A stretch of DNA of 64,000 nt, taken from contig JAOZVV010000187.1 of assembly GCA_025869365.1 (NCBI GenBank), forward strand, positions 1 through 64,000, given 5' to 3'. Made by a program: the position numbers and the translations under genes. Of the stretch, positions 35,495 through 43,131 are shown piece by piece (position 1 is the stretch's first letter; each line of letters opens with the position of its first letter). The notes beneath the pieces were generated by a model. It was not told where the DNA came from and did no database searches. It was given only the letters and a program-made list of their open reading frames with translations. The DNA is from Pseudonocardia sp. (GTDB lineage: Bacteria; Actinomycetota; Actinomycetes; Mycobacteriales; Pseudonocardiaceae).

Positions 35495-37099
35495 ATGTCA
35501 GACGAGCAGGACGCGCGTGAGCGCGCCGAGCCGGACCCGGCAGCGCCCCCGCAGGACACAGCGCAGGCCCCACCCGGCCCGGCCGAGATCGAGGACGTCC
35601 GCTCGGAGGGCGCCGGCGGTCCGCCCCGGCTGACCCCGCGGCCCCTGGAGCGACCCGCTGTGGAACCCGCCGCGGCGGCGGCCTTCTCCCGGCCGGACGG
35701 CGTCGAGGGGGCCTTCGCCGGCGTGGCCCCGACGGCCTCGAGCAACGGCCGCACCCACCTCGCCCCGGCCCCCACCGCGGCCCTGGCGACGGCGTTCGGC
35801 CGTCCCGCCACGGACGCCCCTTCCCTGCAACGCCCGCCCGACGAGGCCGGCGACGCGGACGGCCGTGGTCCGGACCCGTTCTGGAACCCCGACGCGGCGC
35901 GCGATCCCTGGCGGGACCCCGGCACGCCCGTCGAGCTCGGCCCGCCGCACTCGGGCGGCACCGAGGACGGGATCAGCTCCCCGGCGCGGGTCGGGGCTCG
36001 CCTGAGCATGCGCGAACTGCTGTTCGGGCGCCGGGTGGACCCGAAGGCGCTCGCCCTGCTCGGCGTGGTCGCCCTGCTCATCGGCGCGGTCGGAGGGCTC
36101 GTCGGCCGGTACACCGCGGAGGGCGCCAACTCGCTCACCGAGCCGGGTGCCACCCTCACCTCGACGTCGGGCGGCAAGGAACGCCCGCCCGGCTCGGTCG
36201 CGGACATCGCGCAGCGGGTCCTCCCCGCGGTGGTCTCGCTCGACGTCAAGGTCGGCCAGGAGAGCGGCACCGGCTCCGGCGTCGTGATCGACAAGGCCGG
36301 CTACGTACTCACGAACAACCACGTCGTCGCCCCGGCGGCGGGGGCGCAGGGCGCCACCATCGAGGCCGTCTTCAGCGACGGGACGCGGGCGCCGGCGGCG
36401 ATCGTCGGGCGGGACCCCAAGACGGACCTGGCCGTGGTCAAGGTCCGGGTCACCAACCCGACCGTCGCGACCATCGGGACGTCGTCCTCGCTGGTCGTCG
36501 GGGACGGCGTGATCGCGATCGGGTCCCCGCTGGGCCTGGCCGGCACCGTCACCGAGGGCATCGTCAGCGCCATCGACCGGCCGATCCGGCTCGGCGGCGA
36601 CGGCTCGGACGTCGCGGTCATCGACGCCGTGCAGACCGACGCGGCGATCAACCCCGGCAACTCCGGCGGCCCGCTGGTGGACTCCACCGGCGCCGTCGTC
36701 GGGATCAACAGCGCGATCCGCAGCCTGGGCGCGACCCAGGACGAGGGCGGCTCGATCGGCCTCGGGTTCGCCATCCCGATCGACGACGCGCGGGTGATCG
36801 CCGAGGAGCTGATCCGCACCGGCGCGGTCACGCACGCGGACCTGGGCGTCAACGCCCGGTCGGTCACCGACGGCGCCTCGGACGGCGCCGAGGTGCAGAA
36901 CGTCGTGCAGGGCGGGGCCGCCGCCGCGGCGGGGATCCTCGAGGGCGACGTGATCGTCAAGGTCGGGGACCGGGACGTCGCGGGGGCGGACGAGCTCGTC
37001 GTCGCGGTCCGCGAGCGCAACCCCGGGGACGTCGTCACGGTCCAGCTGGTCCGGGACGGGCGGCCCCTCACGGTGACGGCCACGCTGGCCTCGGACTGA
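35495..37099 (+). CDS. htrA: HtrA/DegP-type serine protease
   Basis: 534 residues. A long acidic, Pro/Ala-rich cytosolic region (1-180) precedes one membrane helix (about 185-207). The trypsin-like domain has His276 (TNNHVVA), Asp311 (PKTDLAVVKV) and Ser390 (GNSGGPL), so the triad is complete. A PDZ domain ends the protein (ADLGVNARSV ... AGILEGDVIVKVGDRDVAGADELV). It degrades or refolds damaged envelope proteins. Lies between rseA and tatB, a SigE-linked set. Confidence 0.95.
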   Translation: MSDEQDARERAEPDPAAPPQDTAQAPPGPAEIEDVRSEGAGGPPRLTPRPLERPAVEPAAAAAFSRPDGVEGAFAGVAPTASSNGRTHLAPAPTAALATAFGRPATDAPSLQRPPDEAGDADGRGPDPFWNPDAARDPWRDPGTPVELGPPHSGGTEDGISSPARVGARLSMRELLFGRRVDPKALALLGVVALLIGAVGGLVGRYTAEGANSLTEPGATLTSTSGGKERPPGSVADIAQRVLPAVVSLDVKVGQESGTGSGVVIDKAGYVLTNNHVVAPAAGAQGATIEAVFSDGTRAPAAIVGRDPKTDLAVVKVRVTNPTVATIGTSSSLVVGDGVIAIGSPLGLAGTVTEGIVSAIDRPIRLGGDGSDVAVIDAVQTDAAINPGNSGGPLVDSTGAVVGINSAIRSLGATQDEGGSIGLGFAIPIDDARVIAEELIRTGAVTHADLGVNARSVTDGASDGAEVQNVVQGGAAAAAGILEGDVIVKVGDRDVAGADELVVAVRERNPGDVVTVQLVRDGRPLTVTATLASD

Positions 37100-37117
37100 C
37101 CCGCGTAGGCTGGCAGC

Positions 37118-37534
37118 GTGTTCGACTCCGTCGGCTGGGGCGAGATCCTGGTCCTGATCGTCGCGGGCCTGTTCATCCTCGGCCCCGAGAGACTGCCGAG
37201 CGCCGCGGCGTGGCTCGGCAAGACCGTCCGTCAGGTGCGGGAGTACGCCACCGGCGCCAAGGACCAGTTGCGCAACGAGCTCGGCCCGGAGTTCGACGAG
37301 CTGCGCAAACCGCTGGAGGACCTGCGCGGCCTGCGGAACTTCAACCCGCGCACCGCGGTCCGCCGCTCGCTCTTCGACGACGGGGACCTCTTCGGCGAGA
37401 AGCCCAACGGCCACGCCCCGGGCGCGAACGGCAGCGGCGGCGCCACCACCCCGCAGCAGCACCCGGCCGCACCCAAGGTGCCGGAGAAGCTCGCCCCGAA
37501 CGAGCGCCCCCCGATCGACCCCGACGCCACCTGA
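37118..37534 (+). CDS. tatB: Twin-arginine translocase subunit TatB
   Basis: 138 residues with the single N-terminal membrane helix [22 protein letters not shown], including the conserved Glu and the LGPERLP hinge, then an amphipathic helix and a disordered Pro/Ala tail. It is part of the Tat receptor complex for folded proteins. GTG start, 18 bp after htrA, so likely co-transcribed. Confidence 0.95.
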   Translation: MFDSVGWGEILVLIVAGLFILGPERLPSAAAWLGKTVRQVREYATGAKDQLRNELGPEFDELRKPLEDLRGLRNFNPRTAVRRSLFDDGDLFGEKPNGHAPGANGSGGATTPQQHPAAPKVPEKLAPNERPPIDPDAT

Positions 37535-37564
37535 CCCCGGCCATCCGGGGTGGGGAGTCGGGGC

Positions 37565-38992
37565 TCAGCCGAGCAGCGGCGGGCGGCGCCGGTGGTGCTC
37601 CGTCGCGGTCTCGAAGGCGTGGGCCGCGGCCAGGACCCTGCCGTCGGCATGCCGCGGGCCCACGATCTGCAGGCCCACCGGCAGCCCCGCCGAGGTGAAG
37701 CCGCAGGGGACGCTCGCGGCGGGCTGCTGGGTCATGTTGAACGGGTAGGTGAACGGCGTCCAGGACGTCCAGCGCGGTGACGCCGAGCCCGCCGGCACCT
37801 CCAGCCCGCCCGGGAACGCCGCGATCGGCAGCGTCGGGGTGAGCAGCAGGTCGTAGTCCGTGTGGAAGGCCCCCATCAGCGTGCCCAGCTCGTTGCGGAC
37901 GGCCATGGCACCGAGGTAGTCCAGCGCGCTGTACCGCGCGCCCTCCTCGGCGATCTCCACCAGCGACGGGTCCATCTGCGCCCGCGCCTCGGGCCCCAGG
38001 TGCTCGATCGTCTTCGCCGCGCCGGAGAACCAGAGCACGTGGAAGGGGTCGACCGGGTCCGCGAAGCCGGGGTCCGCGGGCTCGACCGTCGCGCCGAGGG
38101 CGGCGAAGACCTCCGCGGCCGCGGAGAACGCGGCCGCGACCTCGGGGTCCACGGTCGCGAAGCCCAGCGTCGGGCTGACGGCGATCCGCAGCCCCTCGAC
38201 GCCGTCGACGAGGGCGTCGGTGAACGTGCGGGCGTACTCGGGGAGCAGCCAGGGGTCCCGCGCGTCGAAGCCGGAGATCACGTCGAGCAGGAGCGCGGCG
38301 TCCGCGGCCGTGCGGGTCATCGGCCCGACGTGCGCGAGGGTGCCGAACGGGCTGCCCGGGTGGTGCGCGACGCGGCCGTAGGTCGGCTTGTGCGCGACCG
38401 TCCCGGTGAACGCGGCCGGGATGCGCACCGAGCCGCCGCCGTCCGTGCCGAGGGACAGCGCGCCCATCCCGAGCCCGACGGCCGCGGCGGACCCGCCGCT
38501 CGATCCGCCGGCGGTGAGCGAGGGGTTCCAGGGGTTGGTGGTGACCCCGGTCAGCGGCGAGTCCGTGACGCCCTTCCAGGCCAGCTCCGGCGTCGTCGTC
38601 TTGCCCAGGAAGACCGCACCGGCGGCGCGCGAGCGGGCGACGGGAGGGCCGTCGACCTCGGCGGGCACCTCCGGCGACGTGCGGGAGCCCCGGCGGGTGG
38701 GCCAGCCGGTCGTCAGCAGGATGTCCTTGATCGACATCGGCACGCCGTCCAGCGGCCCCCGCGGGGTGCCGGCCCGCCAGCGCGCCTCGGACGCCTTCGC
38801 CGCGGCCTGCGCGCCCTCGGCGTCGACCAGGTTGAACGCGGTGACGGTGTCGTTCAGCGCGGCGATCCGGTCCAGTGCGTCCCGGGTCGCCTCGACGGGG
38901 GAGAGGTCACCGGTCCGGTAGGCGGCGAGGAGCTCGGTGGCCGCGAGGTCGGCGGTGCTGTGGGTGGCGGGGGTGCTGGTGGGGGTGCTCAC
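37565..38992 (-). CDS. Amidase (amidase-signature family)
   Basis: 475 residues. The Ser-cisSer-Lys machinery is visible: Lys89 in PMSIKDILL, the Ser pair in TAGGSSGGSAA (164/165) and Ser188 in TDGGGSVRIPA. The family hydrolyses amides or amino-acid amides to acid plus ammonia. It lies 3 bp downstream of the hydroxyacid dehydrogenase, so the two are one operon inside the GntR-linked cluster. The substrate is unknown. It converges with tatB. Confidence 0.92.
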   Translation of the reverse strand: MSTPTSTPATHSTADLAATELLAAYRTGDLSPVEATRDALDRIAALNDTVTAFNLVDAEGAQAAAKASEARWRAGTPRGPLDGVPMSIKDILLTTGWPTRRGSRTSPEVPAEVDGPPVARSRAAGAVFLGKTTTPELAWKGVTDSPLTGVTTNPWNPSLTAGGSSGGSAAAVGLGMGALSLGTDGGGSVRIPAAFTGTVAHKPTYGRVAHHPGSPFGTLAHVGPMTRTAADAALLLDVISGFDARDPWLLPEYARTFTDALVDGVEGLRIAVSPTLGFATVDPEVAAAFSAAAEVFAALGATVEPADPGFADPVDPFHVLWFSGAAKTIEHLGPEARAQMDPSLVEIAEEGARYSALDYLGAMAVRNELGTLMGAFHTDYDLLLTPTLPIAAFPGGLEVPAGSASPRWTSWTPFTYPFNMTQQPAASVPCGFTSAGLPVGLQIVGPRHADGRVLAAAHAFETATEHHRRRPPLLG

Positions 38993-38995
38993 GGG

Positions 38996-39958
38996 TCAGC
39001 CCTTTCCGGAGACGTAGCCGAGGCTCTTGTCGACGACGTTGCGCAGCGGCTCGCCGGCGCGGTAGCGGGTGAGGTTGTCACAGAACAGGTCCAGCAGCAT
39101 GTCCCGCCAGCCCAGGACGTCCCCGGACATGTGCGGCGAGACGATCACGTTCGCCATGCCCCACAGCGGCGAGTCGTCCGGCAGCGGTTCGGTCTCGAAC
39201 ACGTCGAGCGCGGCACCGGCGATCCGGCCGCCGGTCAGCGCGTCGACGAGGTCCTGCTCGACCACGAGCCCGCCGCGCCCCACGTTGATCACCCGGGCGC
39301 TGTCCGGCAACGCGTCCAGCGCCGCTGTGTCCAGCAATCCGCGGGTGGCGTCCGTGAGCGGCGCGGCCAGGACGAGGTAGTCCGTGGCGGGCAACAGGCC
39401 CCCGAGGGTGTCGAAGGCGTGCACGCCGTCCGCGGCGCGCCGGCCGACCAGCTCGACCCGCAGCCCGACGGCCCGGAGCAGGTCCGCGATCGCGTGCCCG
39501 ATCGGCCCGCTGCCGACGACCGTGGCCCGCTTCCCGGCCACGCCCTCGGTCTCGCGGTGCCGCCACTGCGTGCGGGACTGCAGCGCGAGCGTCCCGGGCA
39601 GGTCCTTGGCGAAGGCGAGCACGCAGCCCAGCACGTACTCGGCCATGGGCCGGTCGAAGACGCCGCGCGAGTTCGTCAGGACGGCGTCCGAGGTGATCAG
39701 CTCCGGGAAGGTGACCTTGTCCACGCCCGCGCTGGCCGTGTGCACCCACCGGACGGAGTCCGCCGCGTGCCACGCGCCCGGGACGGCGGGGGAGAGGAAG
39801 TCCCAGGTGAGCAGGACGTCCGCGCCGGGCAGGGCGTCGGCCAGGGTGGCCCCGCTCGCGAAGCGGATCTCGGCCCCGTCCGCGCGTTCCTCGAGGCCGA
39901 TCGGAGGGGTGTCGCCCGTGAGCACGGCGATCACCGGTTGACCAGCAGAAACGGGCAC
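38996..39958 (-). CDS. D-2-hydroxyacid dehydrogenase
   Basis: 320 residues from the GTG at 39958, which has GAAAGGATC upstream. The Rossmann motif is VVGSGPIGHAIADLLRAVG; catalytic Arg lies in NVGRGGLV, Glu in FETEPLPDDSPLW, and His in VSPHMSGD. These enzymes interconvert 2-oxo acids and D-2-hydroxy acids with NAD(P). Its promoter region contains an ATTGTCAACAAT operator-like site. The frame is open beyond 39958 but runs over that site. Confidence 0.9.
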   Translation of the reverse strand: MPVSAGQPVIAVLTGDTPPIGLEERADGAEIRFASGATLADALPGADVLLTWDFLSPAVPGAWHAADSVRWVHTASAGVDKVTFPELITSDAVLTNSRGVFDRPMAEYVLGCVLAFAKDLPGTLALQSRTQWRHRETEGVAGKRATVVGSGPIGHAIADLLRAVGLRVELVGRRAADGVHAFDTLGGLLPATDYLVLAAPLTDATRGLLDTAALDALPDSARVINVGRGGLVVEQDLVDALTGGRIAGAALDVFETEPLPDDSPLWGMANVIVSPHMSGDVLGWRDMLLDLFCDNLTRYRAGEPLRNVVDKSLGYVSGKG

Positions 39959-40016
39959 GCCGAAGATCCTTTCGAAGGTGGGGGAGGCGATTGACACGCT
40001 AGGAAGCGCTCGTATG

Positions 40017-40028
40017 ATTGTCAACAAT
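40017..40028. promoter_or_regulatory. GntR operator-like palindrome 1
   Basis: ATTGTCAACAAT: half sites ATTGT and ACAAT around a 2-bp centre. It lies between the divergent hydroxyacid dehydrogenase (start 39958) and the DUF3830 gene (start about 40077). It matches the two sites at 41439 and 43080. FCD-type GntR proteins typically bind such short TTGT/ACAA palindromes. Confidence 0.75.
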
Positions 40029-40076
40029 CCGCGTGATCCCCACGCGTTCGGCCGGTTCCCGATCAGTAGTCACGAG

Positions 40077-40598
40077 GTGTGTGCGTTGCCGAAGTTCATC
40101 AGGATCTCCCTCGAGCGCCGTGGCGTCTCGTGCGTCGCCGAGCTGCTGGAGAAGGACGCCCCGCGGACCACCGCCGCGGTGTGGGAGGCCCTCGCCGACG
40201 GCCCGATCGGGGGTCCCGCGCAGCACGCCAAGTACGCCCGCAACGAGGTGTACTCGATCGTCCCGCGCTTCGGCCCGAAGATCGGCCAGGAGAACCCCAC
40301 GATCACCCCGATCCCGGGCGACGTGTGCTACTTCGACTTCCACGGCGGCATGCTCGACGCGTCCTTCAAGGAGGACCAGGACATCGACCAGGCCGAGGGC
40401 GGGATCGACCTGGCGATCTTCTACGGTCGTAACAACCTCCTGCTCAACGGGGACGTGGGCTGGGTGCCCGGAAACGTGTACGCGGCCATCGTGGAGAATC
40501 TCGACGCGATGGCGGAGGCGTGCCACGACGTGTGGCGCTCCGGCAGTGTGGGGGAGCGGCTCGTCTACGAGCGCGCTCCCGAGCGGTCGTCCGAGTAG
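40077..40598 (+). CDS. DUF3830 family protein
   Basis: 173 residues from the GTG at 40077; a TTG at 40086, with GAGG 8 nt upstream, is the alternative. The pattern IRISLERRGVSCVAELLEKDAPRTTAAVWEALADGPIGGPAQHAKYARNEVY and GDVCYFDFHGGMLD fits DUF3830, a cyclophilin-like-fold family without assigned activity. It is followed at 27 bp by a racemase-fold gene. I recall DUF3830 genes near amidases and maleate-isomerase-like genes elsewhere, which fits this cluster, but I could not check it. Confidence 0.8.
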   Translation: MCALPKFIRISLERRGVSCVAELLEKDAPRTTAAVWEALADGPIGGPAQHAKYARNEVYSIVPRFGPKIGQENPTITPIPGDVCYFDFHGGMLDASFKEDQDIDQAEGGIDLAIFYGRNNLLLNGDVGWVPGNVYAAIVENLDAMAEACHDVWRSGSVGERLVYERAPERSSE

Positions 40599-40625
40599 CC
40601 ACTCGGACCGTCGAGTGGAGTCCCC

Positions 40626-41408
40626 GTGCCCGCTGAGCTCTCCGTCGGACTCGTCGAGTCCGCGCCCGGTGAGAGTCCCGCCGATCCGGACGCGCCGGGC
40701 GTCGGGGTCGTCGCGCCGTTCGACTTCGCGCTGGACCGCGAGCTCTGGCGCTGGGTTCCCGAGGACGTCTCGCTCTACCTGACCCGGCTGCCGTTCTTCA
40801 CCACCCCGGTGACCGTGGAGATGGCCGTCGCGGTGGGGGACCGACGCGCGCTGCGCCGGGCCACCCGGGACGTGCTCACCCCGCGGCCGGGCACCGTCAC
40901 GTTCGCCTGCACGTCGGGCAGCTTCGTCAGTGGTGTCCAGGGCGAGTACGTGCTGCGTCGGACGATGCTCGAGGCCGGCGCGCCGACGGCCTCGACCACC
41001 AGCGGTGCGCTGATCGACGCGCTGCAGATCCTCGGCATCACCAAGCTCGCGATCGCGACGCCCTACATCGACGCCGTGACGCGCCGGCTGGTCGGCTACC
41101 TCGCGGACCAGGGTGTGGAGACCGTCGCCAGCGAGGGCCTCGGCCTGCTCGGCAACATCTGGCGGGTGAGCTACGACCAGGTCGTGGACATCGTCCGGGC
41201 GGTGGACCGCCCGGAGGCGGAGGCGCTGTTCATCAGCTGCACCAACCTGCCGACCTACGACGTCATCGAGCCGTTGGAGCAGGCGCTGGGCAAGCCGGTG
41301 CTGACGGCGAACCAGGTGACGATGTGGGCCTCGCTGCGGGCGATCGGGCGGCGCGCGGTCGGCGGCGGCCGCCTGCTGACCGCGCCCGAGCAGCTGTCCA
41401 TGACGTGA
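40626..41408 (+). CDS. Asp/Glu racemase-fold enzyme (maleate isomerase-like), two-Cys form
   Basis: 260 residues. Both catalytic Cys of the family are present: TFACTSGSFVSG (about residue 98) and LFISCTNLPTYDVI (about residue 205). With the C-terminal KPVLTANQVTMW this fits maleate cis-trans isomerase and arylmalonate-decarboxylase relatives. The likely chemistry is isomerisation, racemisation or decarboxylation of a small dicarboxylate or amino acid. GTG start. A GntR operator-like site follows before the paralogue. Confidence 0.85.
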   Translation: MPAELSVGLVESAPGESPADPDAPGVGVVAPFDFALDRELWRWVPEDVSLYLTRLPFFTTPVTVEMAVAVGDRRALRRATRDVLTPRPGTVTFACTSGSFVSGVQGEYVLRRTMLEAGAPTASTTSGALIDALQILGITKLAIATPYIDAVTRRLVGYLADQGVETVASEGLGLLGNIWRVSYDQVVDIVRAVDRPEAEALFISCTNLPTYDVIEPLEQALGKPVLTANQVTMWASLRAIGRRAVGGGRLLTAPEQLSMT

Positions 41409-41438
41409 GTCGGGTCCGGGGGCTCGACATGTTGTCCG

Positions 41439-41450
41439 GTTGTCGACAAT
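41439..41450. promoter_or_regulatory. GntR operator-like palindrome 2
   Basis: GTTGTCGACAAT, immediately before the possible ATG at 41452 of the second racemase-fold gene; an additional half site TTGTC lies at 41432-41436. Being almost on the start codon, a bound regulator would block initiation directly, or the mRNA has a very short leader. Confidence 0.75.
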
Positions 41451-41460
41451 CATGGTGGCC

Positions 41461-42198
41461 ATGAGCACCGGTACGCCTCCCACCGTCGGCATCCTCTACC
41501 CGGGCTACTCGGCCGAGGACGACTACCCGCGGGCCGAGCAGCTGCTCGGGGACGCACGTCTCCCGCTGGTGCACACCCTGATGCGCGAGGACGCCCACCG
41601 CGTCGACGCGCTGCTGGACGTCGGCGGGGACGAGATCCTCGCGGACGGCGCCCGGGCCGTCGCGGCGCAGGCGGGTCCCCTGGACTCGATCATCTGGGCC
41701 TGTACGTCGGGGAGTTTCGTCTTCGGCTGGGACGGGGCGACCGCCCAGGTCGAGGCCCTGCGCAAGGTCGCCGGGGTGCCGGCGTCGAGCACGTCGTTCG
41801 CCTTCGTCGACGCGTGCCGCCGGCTGGGGGTCACGAAGGTCGCCATCGGCGCGACGTATCCGGACGACGTCGCCGAGCACTTCGTCGAGTTCCTCGGCAA
41901 GGCCGGGATCACGGTCCTCTCGCTGTCCGCGAGGGGGATCATCACCGCGGCCGAGGTCGGGACGTTGCCGGGGGACCTCGTGCTGGACCTCGCCGCGGCG
42001 GCGGATCATCCGCAGGCGCACGCCGTCCTGCTGCCGGACACCGCGCTGCACACGGTGGACCTGCTCGACGCCCTCGACGCGCGGGTGGGCAAGCCGGTGC
42101 TGACCGCGAACCAGGTGAGCATCTGGCAGGGGCTGCGCCTCGCCGGACAGGACGACCCGCGGACGGGCTTCGGGGCGCTGTTCGCCGTCGGCCGGTGA
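41461..42198 (+). CDS. Asp/Glu racemase-fold enzyme, paralogue lacking the second Cys
   Basis: 245 residues from the ATG at 41461 (or 248 from 41452). The first catalytic Cys is kept (IIWACTSGSFVFGW), but the second motif reads VLLPDTALHTVD, with Asp where the two-Cys enzyme has Cys (SCTNLPT). The C-terminus KPVLTANQVSIWQGLRLAG matches the preceding enzyme. A one-Cys active site implies different chemistry from a two-base isomerase, or a non-catalytic partner. The GntR gene follows after 29 bp. Confidence 0.85.
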   Translation: MSTGTPPTVGILYPGYSAEDDYPRAEQLLGDARLPLVHTLMREDAHRVDALLDVGGDEILADGARAVAAQAGPLDSIIWACTSGSFVFGWDGATAQVEALRKVAGVPASSTSFAFVDACRRLGVTKVAIGATYPDDVAEHFVEFLGKAGITVLSLSARGIITAAEVGTLPGDLVLDLAAAADHPQAHAVLLPDTALHTVDLLDALDARVGKPVLTANQVSIWQGLRLAGQDDPRTGFGALFAVGR

Positions 42199-42227
42199 CG
42201 GGAACCGAAGGGGGGCTGAGGGGACAC

Positions 42228-42950
42228 ATGGAGCTCGACACGAGCGGGCTGGAACCCGTGGAGCGGCGGTCGACGGCGGCGATCGTCGCGGACCGCATCC
42301 GCACGGCGATCATGCGGGGGACGTTCCCGCCGGGGACCCAGCTCGGCGAGGTCGAGCTCGCGACCCGGCTCGGGGTGAGCCGGGGACCGCTGCGCGAGGC
42401 GATGCAGCGGCTCGTCGCCGAGGGTCTGCTGCGCAGCGAGCGGCATCGCGGGCTGTTCGTCCGGGACCTCGACGCCGCGGACGTGCGGGACGTCTACACC
42501 GCGCGGACCGCCGTCGAGCGTGCCGCGGCCCTGCTGCTCCTGGCCGAGGGGGACCGCAGCGTCGGCGTGGAGCGGCTGACGGCCGCGCTCGCGACCATGG
42601 AGGCCGCCGCGGCGGCGGGGGACGCCGTCGCGCTGGCGGACGCGGACCACGAGTTCCACGCCGAGCTCGTCGCGGCCTCCGGGAGCCCGCGGCTCTACCG
42701 GATGTCCCGCGCCCTGCTCGTCGAGACGCGGATGTGCCTGGCCGCGCTGCAGCAGACCGCCCCACCGGCGGCGGACCTGCTGGAGGAGCACCGCGCGCTG
42801 CGCGACGCCCTGCGGGACGGCGACTCCGCCCGGTTCGTGGGGATGCTGGAGGCGCACATGGCGGACGCGGTCGCGCGGATCCTGGACGTCGCGGCCGTCG
42901 CGGACCTGCCGGAGGGGGAGCCCGACCGGCCGGGGGCGGTCCCCGCCTGA
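42228..42950 (+). CDS. GntR-family regulator with FCD domain
   Basis: 240 residues. The winged HTH is ADRIRTAIMRGTFPPGTQLGEVELATRLGVSRGPLREAMQRLVAEGLL (residues about 15-65). The all-helical FCD domain follows, with candidate metal or effector ligands in DADHEFHAEL, EEHRAL and LEAHMADAV. FCD regulators usually sense small carboxylic acids. Three matching palindromes at 40017, 41439 and 43080 suggest it controls all transcripts of the cluster. Confidence 0.92.
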   Translation: MELDTSGLEPVERRSTAAIVADRIRTAIMRGTFPPGTQLGEVELATRLGVSRGPLREAMQRLVAEGLLRSERHRGLFVRDLDAADVRDVYTARTAVERAAALLLLAEGDRSVGVERLTAALATMEAAAAAGDAVALADADHEFHAELVAASGSPRLYRMSRALLVETRMCLAALQQTAPPAADLLEEHRALRDALRDGDSARFVGMLEAHMADAVARILDVAAVADLPEGEPDRPGAVPA

Positions 42951-42976
42951 CCGCTGCCGTCGCCGGGCGCCGCCGT

Positions 42977-43029
42977 GGCAGGACGGCCACCTTCCTGCCG
43001 GATCCTGGCGTGCAGGTGGCCTTCCTGCC
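42977..43029 (+). terminator. Inverted repeat after the GntR gene
   Basis: 16-bp arms 42977-42992 and 43014-43029 with one mismatch, 26 bp after the gntR stop. Likely terminator. Its core (CAGGA-x-GGCCACCTTCCTG) resembles the longer palindrome after the aminotransferase at 44398-44454. Confidence 0.75.
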
Positions 43030-43079
43030 CTTCGCGCGGGTCTTGCGAGCGGGCACCCCCCGTGGTTCCATCGACGCAG

Positions 43080-43091
43080 ATTGTCGACAAC
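43080..43091. promoter_or_regulatory. GntR operator-like palindrome 3
   Basis: ATTGTCGACAAC, with a second half site CGACAATT at 43093-43100, 41 bp upstream of the aminotransferase ATG. It is the mirror image of site 2 over the 12-bp core. Confidence 0.75.
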
Positions 43092-43131
43092 CCGACAATT
43101 GCTCGTCGAGACCGCTCAGGGAGCCCGTTCC

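Noticed and set aside
37535-37550. Terminator between tatB and the amidase
   Set aside because: Only a 6-bp stem (CCCCGG/CCGGGG) is visible, too short to support a call in this GC background.
37862-39994. 710-residue open frame on the plus strand opposite the amidase and hydroxyacid dehydrogenase
   Set aside because: Composition is Arg/Gly/Val-rich without any domain; it is the antisense shadow of two clear enzymes in very GC-rich DNA.
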